Notes: generated by a model not told the origin, from the letters alone. A DNA stretch of 64,000 nucleotides from RUG11462 sp045649405 (GCA_045649405.1 JAZRPW010000015.1:13378-77377); one strand, 5' to 3'; shown: positions 42,469-51,506, counted from the first letter of the stretch. Numbers and translations: made by a program.

Positions 42469-43101
42469 TTAATCTTTTACATCAAATTTAAAATATTTTT
42501 TATCAGTAAGTTTTGGCAAGATTTTTCCAGAGAATTTTTCTGCTAATTCATCTGACAATTTTTCGAATTGACCTGCTTTGATATAACATTCAAGTTTAAC
42601 AGTATCAGCAAAGTCAGATGATTCAATTTGAACGTTAAATTTCACAAAAATGCTTTGCAAAGTATTATAAAATCCATAATCACATTCAATAGAAAAACAG
42701 TCACACTCAGACATTTCAATAATGCCGCTTAAATTCACAGCACCTTTGCAACCTTCTGAATAAGCGCGTGTAAGACCACCTGTACCAAGCAAAATCCCAC
42801 CAAAATATCTTGTTACAACAACGCAAACGTCAGTAAGACCTTTTTTTGTGAGAACTTCTAAAACTGGAAGGCCCCCTGTACCTTGTGGCTCGCCATCATC
42901 TGAATATCTTTGTTTATTGTTTTCACGCAAAACATAAGCATAAACATTGTGTCTTGCATCAGAATGTTTTTTCTTGATACTATTAACAAAATCAATTGCT
43001 TGCGCTTCGGTTTGACAAGGCTTTATATACCCAATAAACCTTGATTTTTTCTCGACAAAAGTATAGTCACATTCCTTGTCAACAGTCAAATAACCAGCCA
43101 A
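42469..43101 (-). CDS. YigZ/IMPACT family protein
   Basis: 210 residues. N-terminal UPF0029/IMPACT domain with KKSRFIGYIKPC, KKHSDARHNVYAYVL and the SDDGEPQGTGGLPVLEVL and VVVTRYFGGILLGTGGLTRAYSEG signatures, then the DUF1949 ferredoxin-like domain. Eukaryotic IMPACT regulates GCN2; the bacterial function is unclear (possibly translation- or nucleic-acid-related). Starts at TTG 43101 with AAAGGGG upstream. Confidence 0.93.
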   Translation of the reverse strand: MAGYLTVDKECDYTFVEKKSRFIGYIKPCQTEAQAIDFVNSIKKKHSDARHNVYAYVLRENNKQRYSDDGEPQGTGGLPVLEVLTKKGLTDVCVVVTRYFGGILLGTGGLTRAYSEGCKGAVNLSGIIEMSECDCFSIECDYGFYNTLQSIFVKFNVQIESSDFADTVKLECYIKAGQFEKLSDELAEKFSGKILPKLTDKKYFKFDVKD

Positions 43102-43125
43102 ATTCTCACCCCTTTAATGTCTTAT

Positions 43126-43166
43126 AATAATGGAAAAAGCCGTAACCATCAAACGATAGCTACGGC
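43126..43166 (-). terminator. Terminator of rpmE
   Basis: Reverse strand: 12-bp stem GCCGTAGCTATC / GATGGTTACGGC (two G-U pairs), GTTT loop, then TTTTTCC. Located between the rpmE stop and the yigZ start. Confidence 0.85.
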
Positions 43167-43180
43167 ATATTCTGCTAAAA

Positions 43181-43384
43181 TTATTTTGCAGCGTTGAATC
43201 TTCTGTTGAAACGGTCAACACGTCCGCCTGAATCAACGAGTTTTTGTCTGCCTGTAAAGAACGGATGACATTTTGAACAAATATCAACACGGAGTTCTTT
43301 TTTAGTAGATTTTGTTTCAAATTCATTACCGCAAGCACATTTAACTGTACATACTTCGTAATCTGGATGAATATCCTTTCTCAT
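43181..43384 (-). CDS. rpmE: 50S ribosomal protein bL31
   Basis: 67 residues. MRKDIHPDYEVCTVKCACGNEF and VDICSKCHPFFTG carry the four zinc-ligand Cys of the zinc form of L31, followed by GGRVDRFNRRF. Located on the ribosome central protuberance. Monocistronic with its own promoter, leader and terminator. GAAAGGA is about 12 bases before ATG. Confidence 0.97.
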   Translation of the reverse strand: MRKDIHPDYEVCTVKCACGNEFETKSTKKELRVDICSKCHPFFTGRQKLVDSGGRVDRFNRRFNAAK

Positions 43385-43471
43385 TCTATATCAATCCTTT
43401 CTTGTAAGCGTATTTAGACGCACTTATTTCGTTAACGAAGTTATCTTATCACAAAACAACTACAAATGCAA
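43385..43471 (-). promoter_or_regulatory. rpmE promoter and structured leader
   Basis: Reverse strand: -35 TTGCAT (43466-43471), 17-base spacer, -10 TAAGAT (43443-43448). The leader of about 50 bases contains the palindrome TTCGTTAACGAA (43428-43439) and an imperfect hairpin around AAGTGCG / TACGCTT (43406-43425). L31 leaders are known to be autoregulatory in several phyla; an equivalent role here is inference. Confidence 0.5.
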
Positions 43472-43564
43472 GCATTTTTTTAAAAAAATAATAAATTTTA
43501 TAAATTTTTGTTGTAAACTAAGCGAATTTATGATAAAATCCTTATTAATTTGGAGGTGATTTTT

Positions 43565-44431
43565 ATAAACTACATTATTCTTGACTTGGAATTTAATAGC
43601 ACAAAGATTCCTGAAAGTGATAAACACATTAATGAAATAATTGAAATTGGTGCTGTCAAATTGAATGATAGGTTTATTGAAATCGACTCTTTTACTTCAA
43701 TGGTTAAACCTATTTTTTCAAAGAAGTTAAACTCATTTGTTAAAAAGTTGACACACATCACAGAAAAAGAATTAAAAAAATCCAAAGACTTTAAAAGTGT
43801 TATTGATGATTTTGTAAAATGGTGCGCACCTGATGCAGAAACTATATTTTTAACCTGGTCTGACACCGATTTGCACGTGTTGGTTGAAAATTACAAAGAA
43901 ATTTTAAAACGTGACAGCGTGGATTTTATTATAAATTATTCTGATTTACAAAAATATGTCCAAACATATATAAAGACAGAAAACAACAATCAAATCAGTC
44001 TTAAAGCAGCTGCTGAACATTATAATATAAATACAGAAAACTTTTCACTTCACAGAGCCGAAGATGATAGTAGAATTTGTGGTAAAATTTTGGGCTCTTG
44101 CTATGAAAAAGAAACTTTTTCAAAACACATTAGAAGTGTTAATGACCCTGACTTTTATAAAAAATTGCTTTTTAAACCATATTCAATTTCTGATTTAAAG
44201 GCAGAAGGCATTGATAAAGATAAAATCTTTTTTGACTGCCCTGTTTGTAAAAACAAAATTAAATTTAATGGTAAATACAACCCAAAAATCAAAGCGTTTA
44301 CTAATATTACCAGATGTGACAAATGCAAAAAGAAAATTGCTGTTACATTTAGATTCAAAAAATCTTATGATAAAATCAATATCTCTTCTAGAGCAAGAGA
44401 ATTTGTTAAAAAGCCAAAAGCTTCGGAATAA
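43565..44431 (+). CDS. DnaQ-like 3'-5' exonuclease with zinc-ribbon-like tail, apparently AUA-started
   Basis: 288 residues. The exonuclease fold has NYIILDLEFNSTK (first DxE), INEIIEIGAVKL, TWSDTDLHVLVEN and HRAEDDSRICGKI (HxxxxD), i.e. DEDDh catalytic residues. The C-terminal part (about 225-270) has two CxxC pairs, FDCPVCKN and TRCDKCKK, forming a probable zinc ribbon. Family members normally begin M-N-Y-I-I-L-D-L-E; here the M position is ATA 43565, 8 bases after a strong GGAGG (43552-43556). TTG 43550 would place the start before the ribosome binding site. Substrate (DNA or RNA) unknown. Confidence 0.82.
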   Translation: MNYIILDLEFNSTKIPESDKHINEIIEIGAVKLNDRFIEIDSFTSMVKPIFSKKLNSFVKKLTHITEKELKKSKDFKSVIDDFVKWCAPDAETIFLTWSDTDLHVLVENYKEILKRDSVDFIINYSDLQKYVQTYIKTENNNQISLKAAAEHYNINTENFSLHRAEDDSRICGKILGSCYEKETFSKHIRSVNDPDFYKKLLFKPYSISDLKAEGIDKDKIFFDCPVCKNKIKFNGKYNPKIKAFTNITRCDKCKKKIAVTFRFKKSYDKINISSRAREFVKKPKASE

Positions 44432-44452
44432 TCTCGAAGCTTTATTTTATTG
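44417..44452. terminator. Shared terminator between the exonuclease gene and yunB
   Basis: A 9-bp stem AAAGCTTCG / CGAAGCTTT (44417-44443) with a 9-base loop containing the exonuclease stop, T-rich tail forward, and the mirror image overlaps the yunB end. Confidence 0.75.
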
Positions 44453-45077
44453 CGATGTTGGTATAATTCTCTGGAACATTACCTACAATTATCATTTCAT
44501 TAAGCAAAATCTCGCTTGAGAAAACTGTGTTAGTGTTAAAAAGTGGGGTTATAATGCACACTTGCGTTGTAAAATAAATAGAAAAGTTATGTTTAGACTG
44601 ATTTATGCCAGTAGAAGCAAACTCTGATTTATAAGCGCAATCTACTGTATTACTCATCTCATAATTAAATTTTATATTTGGTCCTCTACCGTATGTAAAC
44701 TCATTATCGATAAAGGACCCAAGCCGAATTGCAATTGAATCAATATCTAAATTTTTGAAACCATTAGAAATGTTTTTTAAAATTATTAATTTCAACTTAC
44801 TCAAATAAACGCTATCAGTTGTAACTGATTTTACATTTGAATTTTCATCATAACTTATATTAATAAGTGAATTAAAGTCAACATTTTCTTCTTGTAATGC
44901 ATCTAAAACAGCTTTGTTAATTATTCTTTCATTAACAGCTTGTGCATCATTAATTGCAACTTCAAGCATAATTGGTCTTACATTAGTTTCAGTAAAAACA
45001 ATTAATAGTAATAAAAAAAGCGAAATTATAGAGCAAAAAATAAATGTTCTAAAATTTCGCTTATATTTATATCTCAT
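44442..45077 (-). CDS. yunB: Sporulation protein YunB
   Basis: 211 residues from ATG 45077 (GGGGTGG upstream; GTG 45086 possible). One N-terminal membrane helix (about 11-30) then an extracytoplasmic domain of the YunB family: IAIRLGSFIDNEFTYGRGPNIKFNYE, FASTGINQSKHNFSIYF and the final EMIIVGNVPENYTN. In Bacillus yunB is sigma-E controlled and needed for efficient sporulation. Its presence indicates a spore-forming lineage. It is alone in its transcription unit. Confidence 0.9.
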   Translation of the reverse strand: MRYKYKRNFRTFIFCSIISLFLLLLIVFTETNVRPIMLEVAINDAQAVNERIINKAVLDALQEENVDFNSLINISYDENSNVKSVTTDSVYLSKLKLIILKNISNGFKNLDIDSIAIRLGSFIDNEFTYGRGPNIKFNYEMSNTVDCAYKSEFASTGINQSKHNFSIYFTTQVCIITPLFNTNTVFSSEILLNEMIIVGNVPENYTNIAIK

Positions 45078-45126
45078 AACCACCACCCCACACAGTATTG
45101 TATGAATTTTGGGTGATTTAGGTTAA

Positions 45127-46026
45127 TTAAAAGTTAGAAGCAACGTCAAGTCCGTTGTCGCAAAGCAACCAGCATTTTATATAGGTATATATTGGTGCAA
45201 AGGTTGACATAACAATATTATCTAACTCTTTAAAAACTTTTGCGCTTTCATAAACATTACCATTTGAAATGCCACACAAAACAACTGGAATGTTTTTTTC
45301 TTTAGCTTGTTTTACAAACTCAAAAAACAAACCGTCATCTGTTTTTAATGTGCCTGAATGATATGTTTCAATTATAACACATTTTTCATTGCTCAAAGTC
45401 GGAAAAGTCATTCCAACAGTAGATTTTATGCGTAAAATATTTGATTTTAAATTCAATTTATAATCACTCAAATCTAAAATCTTTTCATCTAAAACATCAT
45501 TTTCAATGCTTCTTAATTTGTCAGAAAAAGTATCATAATCTAAAAGTTTTTCAGGGCAGTGAACAACTACTTCTTCCCCGTTATTTTTATAAGCAACATA
45601 AACAGATGGAGTTTTATTTTGGTTTACATAATTGATTGCGCCACAGAAATTATCAAAACCATTAGCACGTTCATCTTCAAGTGGAAAATTGCTTGAAACA
45701 AACAAAACAGGTATATCAATTTTACCAAGCATTATTTTCAAAGCCGATGCTGAATAATGCAAAGTGTCAGTTCCGTGAACAACAATAATTCCGTCATAAT
45801 CTTTGTTTAAATTATCTTTAACACAACTGAAAAGTTTTAAAATGTGAATGGAAGATAAATTCTCACTCAAAATGAAATATGGTTCAACTGTGTCAAATTC
45901 AACTGTTTCATCGATTTGTTTGTACTTTTCAATCAGCGTGTATGGCTTTTTTGTGTCAACATCAATAACGCCATTTTCTAATGTTGAGCAAATTGTCCCA
46001 CCTGTAAAAACAACGAGTATTTTCAT
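45127..46026 (-). CDS. Asparaginase/glutaminase family protein (type I-like)
   Basis: 299 residues. N-terminal MKILVVFTGGTICSTL holds the nucleophile Thr, and IIVVHGTDTLHYSASAL the second conserved Thr-Asp plus following residues. No signal peptide, so cytoplasmic L-asparaginase (Asn to Asp and ammonia) is most likely. The C-terminal ligand-binding domain is present (VIIETYHSGTL, VVLCGISNG). Slightly shorter than typical AnsA. 14 bases downstream of the first GH31 gene; no functional link is evident. Confidence 0.9.
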   Translation of the reverse strand: MKILVVFTGGTICSTLENGVIDVDTKKPYTLIEKYKQIDETVEFDTVEPYFILSENLSSIHILKLFSCVKDNLNKDYDGIIVVHGTDTLHYSASALKIMLGKIDIPVLFVSSNFPLEDERANGFDNFCGAINYVNQNKTPSVYVAYKNNGEEVVVHCPEKLLDYDTFSDKLRSIENDVLDEKILDLSDYKLNLKSNILRIKSTVGMTFPTLSNEKCVIIETYHSGTLKTDDGLFFEFVKQAKEKNIPVVLCGISNGNVYESAKVFKELDNIVMSTFAPIYTYIKCWLLCDNGLDVASNF

Positions 46027-46039
46027 AAATTCTCCTAAA

Positions 46040-48214
46040 TTATTTTGTTAAGTTTATTGAACAACCTTTAGTTGTGTCCATTGTGAATTTAACAAGCAAA
46101 TCTTTGCCTTCCTTTAATACAGTAACGCAGTTACAAGAAGGTTTATAATCCCCTTCACCTTTTCCTATAAATCTTAATGTAACTTCACGTTTTTCAGGCA
46201 ATACTTCTAACTTGCCTTGTGGCTTTTTAATATCAACAAACAAGCCATTTTCATCTTCACCAGCACAAATTTCAGTTGTTGCAAACACACCTTTTTTATA
46301 GTCAAGTGTAACACCATCGTCTTCATACAGTGTATATGCACCATTACCTGGATAAACCAAAAATTCAACTGATTCAAGCTTTTTGCCGTGTTCGACAAAA
46401 TTGCACTCATCTTGCAATGGAATAATTGCTCCTTGTTTTACAAACAAAGGCATTTTTGAAAGGTCGGTTGTTTCAACTGTGATTACTTGACCACCTGAAT
46501 ATTTTTCGCCAGTAAACCAGTCATACCAGTCTTGACCTTCTGGCAAATAAACTCTTTTTGTTGCATTACCATCACAAACAGGAGCAACCAAAATTGATTC
46601 ACCAAACATATATTCAAGTGGGAATTGATTTTGATTACAAAGTTCATCTTCTTCAAATTCAATCATCAAAGGACGAGTGAAAGGCAAACCTGTTTCATAA
46701 GTTTCGTGTGCCAAAGTATAAACATAAGGCAACAAACGATAACGAAGTTTCAAAATATTTCTGATACCTTCTTGTTTTACTAAATCTTGATCATCAACAA
46801 GTTGCAAAAGTTGTTCAACTTCTGTTTCTTCCAAAACTGTGTGGTTGTCTTCATCAATTGCCATCATCTGTGCCAAAATATCTTTTTTGGTTCTTGTAGT
46901 GTGCCATGGTTTTGGGTCGTGGCAACGAACGATAGAAGTGAAGCACAAAAATTGAATACTTCTAACCGCAATATCGGTGCGATCACGGACGGTTGCATCA
47001 TTTGTGATATATGACACGCCTTTTAAAGCACCATGGACATTTGTGATCGCTTTTACTTGGAATTTAAATTCTTCCCAAGTGTTAGTCTCGGAGTCACCTG
47101 TCCATTTAAACGGAGTTCTTCTGCCACCAAGTCTTTGCAAACAAGGTGAAACATTCGAATCTTTTGTCCAAGAGCAGTTTAGGAACAATTCGTAGTTGCC
47201 CAAAAATGTGCAACGCTTGTTGCCCATAATATCTTGCAAACCTTTGTAGATTCTTGAGTCGGTAACTTCGGTTCTTCTAGTGTCCTGCCAAGTGCCGACC
47301 ACACCCATATCCGCGTTTTCTTTCATCTTTTGCCACCAAAGGTCTGCATCGTACTCTTTTTGCACCCAGCCTTCGTTGCAACGGTTTTCATAATGCGGAA
47401 TGCTATGGTGGATAAGCATTACTTCCACATTTTGCTCTTTTAATTTCTCAAGCATTTGTGGGACTGTGAGTGGGGATTTAAAGTTAATATCCCAGTCGAT
47501 TCCATCGCCCCAACGAGCGCCTTTACCATCGATTACGCCATCGCCCCAGTCAAGGTCGAGAATAAATGTGTCGAGTGGAATATCTCTTTTTCTAAATTCT
47601 TCAACAGTGCGCATCACAGTTTCTTGGCTACCTCTTTCGCCTAAAAATTGAGTTTGGTAATATCCGTAGCCCTTTTTAGTAAGCATTGGCTCTGCGCCAA
47701 CAAGAGTGTTGAACTTTTTGTACCCTTCCTTGTAGGTCTTGCCATAGATAAAGTACAAATCATAGATGCCTTGCTCTTGGAAAATATCATAAAGCCCTGT
47801 TTCGCGGTTGTAAAACCACTTGCTCTCTCTGTCGCATGCGGTTGGCTCAAAGAAGAATGAAGCGCTATCGAACACGATACATTTATTAGAAAACATACCA
47901 TACACGCTCTCGATGTTTGGATAGAGAGAATTGCCTTCAAGATCCTTGACCATAACTTTATTTAAATATCCGTGTGAATGCTTTTTGATGTATATATAAA
48001 GCTGACTTGTCTTGATTTGGAAGTAGCCTTTTTCCTCGGTAAATTCATATTCCACTTCATCCCAGTCATCTGTTTTGCCGACTGTAAAAGGAATGTCATA
48101 GATATCAGGAATTTCTTGTGTTTCAAACTGTGGCTTTCTAAAACGGAATGTTGTAGGGGTGAAAAGGTCTAGTCTTTCACCGTTTTCTAATTGAATTTTG
48201 GTACAATAACTCAT
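46040..48214 (-). CDS. Glycoside hydrolase family 31 enzyme, copy A
   Basis: 724 residues from ATG 48214 (GGGAG upstream; longer frames lack support). GH31 (beta/alpha)8 domain with LDTFILDLDWGDG, the nucleophile Asp311 in GTWQDTRRTEVTD and acid/base Asp374 in WTGDSETNTW, then GLPFTRPLMIEF and C-terminal beta domains (LPEGQDWYDWFTGEKYSGG, TLYEDDGVTLDY). Family members are alpha-glucosidases, alpha-xylosidases and related enzymes; specificity is not resolved. No signal peptide, so it acts on imported oligosaccharides. Close paralogue of the next gene. The C-terminal third is nearly identical to copy B at DNA level while the rest differs and is richer in G/C-ending codons. Confidence 0.92.
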   Translation of the reverse strand: MSYCTKIQLENGERLDLFTPTTFRFRKPQFETQEIPDIYDIPFTVGKTDDWDEVEYEFTEEKGYFQIKTSQLYIYIKKHSHGYLNKVMVKDLEGNSLYPNIESVYGMFSNKCIVFDSASFFFEPTACDRESKWFYNRETGLYDIFQEQGIYDLYFIYGKTYKEGYKKFNTLVGAEPMLTKKGYGYYQTQFLGERGSQETVMRTVEEFRKRDIPLDTFILDLDWGDGVIDGKGARWGDGIDWDINFKSPLTVPQMLEKLKEQNVEVMLIHHSIPHYENRCNEGWVQKEYDADLWWQKMKENADMGVVGTWQDTRRTEVTDSRIYKGLQDIMGNKRCTFLGNYELFLNCSWTKDSNVSPCLQRLGGRRTPFKWTGDSETNTWEEFKFQVKAITNVHGALKGVSYITNDATVRDRTDIAVRSIQFLCFTSIVRCHDPKPWHTTRTKKDILAQMMAIDEDNHTVLEETEVEQLLQLVDDQDLVKQEGIRNILKLRYRLLPYVYTLAHETYETGLPFTRPLMIEFEEDELCNQNQFPLEYMFGESILVAPVCDGNATKRVYLPEGQDWYDWFTGEKYSGGQVITVETTDLSKMPLFVKQGAIIPLQDECNFVEHGKKLESVEFLVYPGNGAYTLYEDDGVTLDYKKGVFATTEICAGEDENGLFVDIKKPQGKLEVLPEKREVTLRFIGKGEGDYKPSCNCVTVLKEGKDLLVKFTMDTTKGCSINLTK

Positions 48215-48244
48215 AATATTTCTCCCTATGGTTTTTATAAATTC

Positions 48245-48272
48245 ATTATAACACAAACAAATACAATTGCAA
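48245..48272 (-). promoter_or_regulatory. Promoter of GH31 copy A
   Basis: Reverse strand: -35 TTGCAA (48267-48272), 16-base spacer, -10 TATAAT (48245-48250). Nearly the same sequence precedes copy B. Confidence 0.75.
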
Positions 48273-48274
48273 GC

Positions 48275-48306
48275 AAAAAAAGACAAGTCCTTCGACCTGT
48301 CTTTTT
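48275..48306 (-). terminator. Terminator of GH31 copy B
   Basis: Reverse strand: 11-bp stem AAAGACAGGTC / GACTTGTCTTT with GAAG loop, then a T run. It overlaps the upstream edge of the copy A promoter region. Confidence 0.85.
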
Positions 48307-48309
48307 GAT

Positions 48310-50487
48310 TTATTTTTTAAGTGTAAATGAGCAACCTTTTGAAGGTGTCATTGTAAAGTTTACAAGTAAGTCCTTGCCATCTTTTGAAAGGGTTGCGCAT
48401 GAGCAAGATGGTGTATAGTCACACTCGCCTTTACCAACAAATCTTACTGTAATATCGCGTTTTTCAGGCAATACTTCTTGGTTGCCTTGTGGCTTTTTAA
48501 TGTTAACAAACAATCCATTTTCATCTTCACCAGCACAAATTTCAGTTGTTGCAAACACACCTTTTTTATAGTCAAGTGTAACACCATCGTCTTCATAAAG
48601 TGTGTAAGTACCTTTGCCTGGGTAAACTGCAAATTCCACATTTTCTAACTTTTTACCATGTTCAACAAAATTGCACTCTTCTTGCAATGGAATAATTGCT
48701 CCTTGTTTTACAAACAAAGGCATTTTTAAAAGGTCGGTTGTTTCAACTGTGATTAATTGACCACCCGAATGCTTTTCGCCAGTAAACCAGTCATACCAGT
48801 CTTGACCTTCTGGCAAATAAACCTTTTTAGTTTCAAATTGGTCAAAAACAGGGGCAACTAAAATTGAATCGCCAAACATATATTCATAAGGGAATTGGTT
48901 TTGATTGCAAAGTTCGTCATTCTCAAACTCAATCATCAATGGACGAGTGAAAGGTAAACCAGTTTCATAAGTTTCGTGTGCCATTGTGTAAATATATGGC
49001 AACAAACGATAACGAAGTTTCAAAATGCTTTTAATGTTTTCTTGTTTAACATTGTCTTGTTTATCAAGTTGAATTTTTGATTCAACAGAATCTGCATCTA
49101 CAGTGGTTTTATTGTCATCAACAATAGCCATCATTTGTGCTAAATTGTTTTTATCTTGATACAAATTCCAAGGTTTTGAGTTGTGTGAACGGGCAATTGC
49201 AGTAAAACATAAGAACTGAATACTTCTTACTGCAAGGTCTGTTTCGTGACCAACACAAGCATCGTTTGTAAGATAAGAAATGCCTTTTAAAGCACCTTGA
49301 TTATTGGTAATTCCTTTGATTTGGAATTTCAACTCATCCCAAGTATTTGCTTCTGCATCCCCCGTCCATCTAAACGGTGTTCTTCTGCCGCCAATTCTTT
49401 GTTGAGCCGCAATGAAATGAGTATCTTGTGTCCAAAAACAGTTTTGCCACAACTCATAGTTGCCCATAAATGTGCAACGCTTATTGCCCATTATTTTTTG
49501 CAAACCATTATAAATTCTTGAATCAGTAATATCACTTTTCCTTGTATCTTGCCAAGTGCCCACAACACCCATTTCGGCATTCTCTTTCATTTTTTGCCAC
49601 CAAAGGTCTGAATCAACCTCTTTTTTAACCCAACCTTCATTGCAACGGTGGTCATACTGTGGAACACTATGATGAATAAGCATTACTTCAACATTTTGTT
49701 CTTTTAATTTTTGGAGCATTTGCGGAACTGTGAGCGGTGATTTAAAGTTAATATCCCAATCAATTCCATCGCCCCATGTTGCAGCTTTACCATCAATAAC
49801 ACCATCACCCCAATCAAGATCGAGTATAAAAGTGTCAAGTGGAATATCTCTTTTTCTAAATTCTTCAACAGTTCTCATCATAGTTTCTTGTGTGCCTTTT
49901 TCACCTAAGAACTGTGTTTGATAAAAGCCATAACCTTTTTTAGTGAGCATTGGTTCTGCACCAACAAGTGTATTAAACTTTTTATAACCCTCTTTATAAC
50001 TTTTTGCGTAGATAAAATAAAGGTCAAAAATCTCGCCATTTTCAAGAAAAATGTCGTAAAGTCCGGTTTCTTTGTTGTAAAACCACTTGCTATCTCTATC
50101 GCAAGTTGTTTGTTCACCAAAAAATGTTGCACTATCAAAACAAATGCACTTGTTTGAGAACATACCATAAACGCTTTCTCCAGTAGGATAAACTGGTTTG
50201 CCGTTTAAATCTTTAACCATAATTTTGTTAGATTTTGTGTCATAACACCATTTTCTAACAATAATTTGAATTTCAGAAGTTTTGATTAAATAATAAAAAT
50301 CATTTTCTTCAACCAACTCATAATCAACCTTTTCCCAGTCGTCTGTTTTACCGACTGAAAAAGGAATATCATAAATATCAGGAATCTCTTTTGTGTCCAA
50401 CTTTGGCATTCTAACACGGAACATTGAAGGTGTAAAAAGGTCAACTCTTTCACCGTTTTCTAATTGAATTTTAGTACAATAACTCAT
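48310..50487 (-). CDS. Glycoside hydrolase family 31 enzyme, copy B
   Basis: 725 residues from ATG 50487 (AAGGAGAAA upstream). Same architecture as copy A: LDTFILDLDWGDG, nucleophile Asp in GTWQDTRKSDITD, acid/base Asp in WTGDAEANTW, and beta-rich C-terminal domains. Cytoplasmic. Differences from copy A cluster in the N-terminal beta domain and in loops after the catalytic acids (for example FWTQDTHFIAAQQRIGG versus SWTKDSNVSPCLQRLGG), so the two may differ in substrate. Own promoter and terminator, both also duplicated, so the copying included the intergenic DNA. Confidence 0.92.
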   Translation of the reverse strand: MSYCTKIQLENGERVDLFTPSMFRVRMPKLDTKEIPDIYDIPFSVGKTDDWEKVDYELVEENDFYYLIKTSEIQIIVRKWCYDTKSNKIMVKDLNGKPVYPTGESVYGMFSNKCICFDSATFFGEQTTCDRDSKWFYNKETGLYDIFLENGEIFDLYFIYAKSYKEGYKKFNTLVGAEPMLTKKGYGFYQTQFLGEKGTQETMMRTVEEFRKRDIPLDTFILDLDWGDGVIDGKAATWGDGIDWDINFKSPLTVPQMLQKLKEQNVEVMLIHHSVPQYDHRCNEGWVKKEVDSDLWWQKMKENAEMGVVGTWQDTRKSDITDSRIYNGLQKIMGNKRCTFMGNYELWQNCFWTQDTHFIAAQQRIGGRRTPFRWTGDAEANTWDELKFQIKGITNNQGALKGISYLTNDACVGHETDLAVRSIQFLCFTAIARSHNSKPWNLYQDKNNLAQMMAIVDDNKTTVDADSVESKIQLDKQDNVKQENIKSILKLRYRLLPYIYTMAHETYETGLPFTRPLMIEFENDELCNQNQFPYEYMFGDSILVAPVFDQFETKKVYLPEGQDWYDWFTGEKHSGGQLITVETTDLLKMPLFVKQGAIIPLQEECNFVEHGKKLENVEFAVYPGKGTYTLYEDDGVTLDYKKGVFATTEICAGEDENGLFVNIKKPQGNQEVLPEKRDITVRFVGKGECDYTPSCSCATLSKDGKDLLVNFTMTPSKGCSFTLKK

Positions 50488-50517
50488 TGTTTTTCTCCTT
50501 ATGGATTTTATTAATTC

Positions 50518-50545
50518 ATTATAACACAAACAAAAACAATTGCAA
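50518..50545 (-). promoter_or_regulatory. Promoter of GH31 copy B
   Basis: Reverse strand: -35 TTGCAA (50540-50545), 16-base spacer, -10 TATAAT (50518-50523), matching the copy A promoter nearly base for base. Confidence 0.75.
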
Positions 50546-50547
50546 GC

Positions 50548-50582
50548 AAAAAAGACAAGTCAAACGACTTGTCTTTTAAAAA
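50548..50582 (-). terminator. Terminator of the SDR gene
   Basis: Reverse strand: stem AAAAGACAAGTC / GACTTGTCTTTT with a four-base loop, then a T run. Similar in sequence to the terminator at 48275. Confidence 0.88.
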
Positions 50583-50593
50583 TTTTCTTATTC

Positions 50594-51394
50594 TTATGGG
50601 CGAAGTCCCATACCGCCTTCGAGTGTTAATGTTTCGCCATTCATATACTTAAAGTCAGGAGAAGCAAGTTGAACGCAAACTCTACCAATTTCCAATTCAG
50701 AGTCACCAAAGTGACCTGCTGGTGGCATTTTTACATTTGCTTTAAATGCTTCTGGATAAGCTTTTTCAAAGTTTTCAAGTTGAGCAGTCCAAGCAAGTGG
50801 GCAGATGATGTTTGTGTTAATACCATCTTTAGCCCATTCAGTTGCAGCAACTCTTGAAAGACCACGAATACCCTCTTTTGCAGCAGCATAAGCACATTGA
50901 CCAAAGTTGCCAAACAAACCTGCGCCAGAAGCAAAGTTAATAACACTTCCTTGTGTTTCCTTCAAATAAGGGTAGCAAGCTTTCATATAGTGGAAAGTTG
51001 CATAAAGACCTGAATACATTGCCAAGTCAAATTGTTCTGTTGTATGGTCTTGAAGTGTAACGCCTGAAGCAGATGCTTGAGCGTTATTGATAAGCACATC
51101 AATTCTACCAAACTCTTTAATTGTTTCATCAACAACTGATTTTGCAATTTGGTCATTATCAGAGCCTGCTGAAATATCAGCAGAGAAAATCAAAACTTTA
51201 ATACCATAAAGTTTTTCAAGTTCTTCTTTTGCTTTTTCAAGTTTTGCAACATTTCTTCCTGTGATAACAAGATTTGCGCCTTCTTTAGCATAAGCAGTTG
51301 CAATACCGTAACCAATAGAACCACATCTACCATCAGACAAAGTTGCAAATCCTGCACCAGTAATAATCGCTGTTTTACCTTTTAAAAATCCCAT
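50594..51394 (-). CDS. SDR-family oxidoreductase
   Basis: 266 residues from ATG 51394 (AAGGAAG upstream). Rossmann fold with an expanded first glycine loop: TGAGFATLSDGRCGSIGYGIATAY, with about ten residues inserted between GAG and SIGYGIA. Then NNAQASASGV, catalytic Tyr/Lys in CAYAAAKEGIRGL, and the C-terminal MNGETLTLEGGMGLRP. Oxidoreductase of unknown substrate (sugar, steroid-like or acyl alcohol). Monocistronic with its own promoter; neighbours are carbohydrate enzymes. Confidence 0.88.
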   Translation of the reverse strand: MGFLKGKTAIITGAGFATLSDGRCGSIGYGIATAYAKEGANLVITGRNVAKLEKAKEELEKLYGIKVLIFSADISAGSDNDQIAKSVVDETIKEFGRIDVLINNAQASASGVTLQDHTTEQFDLAMYSGLYATFHYMKACYPYLKETQGSVINFASGAGLFGNFGQCAYAAAKEGIRGLSRVAATEWAKDGINTNIICPLAWTAQLENFEKAYPEAFKANVKMPPAGHFGDSELEIGRVCVQLASPDFKYMNGETLTLEGGMGLRP

Positions 51395-51425
51395 AATCAA
51401 CTTCCTTTTCTATTTTAATATTGAT

Positions 51426-51454
51426 ATTATAGCAAAAAAGCACAAACTAGTCAA
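51426..51454 (-). promoter_or_regulatory. Promoter of the SDR gene
   Basis: Reverse strand: -35 TTGACT (51449-51454), 17-base spacer ending TGC (extended -10), TATAAT (51426-51431). Confidence 0.82.
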
Positions 51455-51506
51455 TAATCTTTTTATTTCCAATAGCACAAATTAATTCAAAGTTTGAAAA
51501 CAGCTA

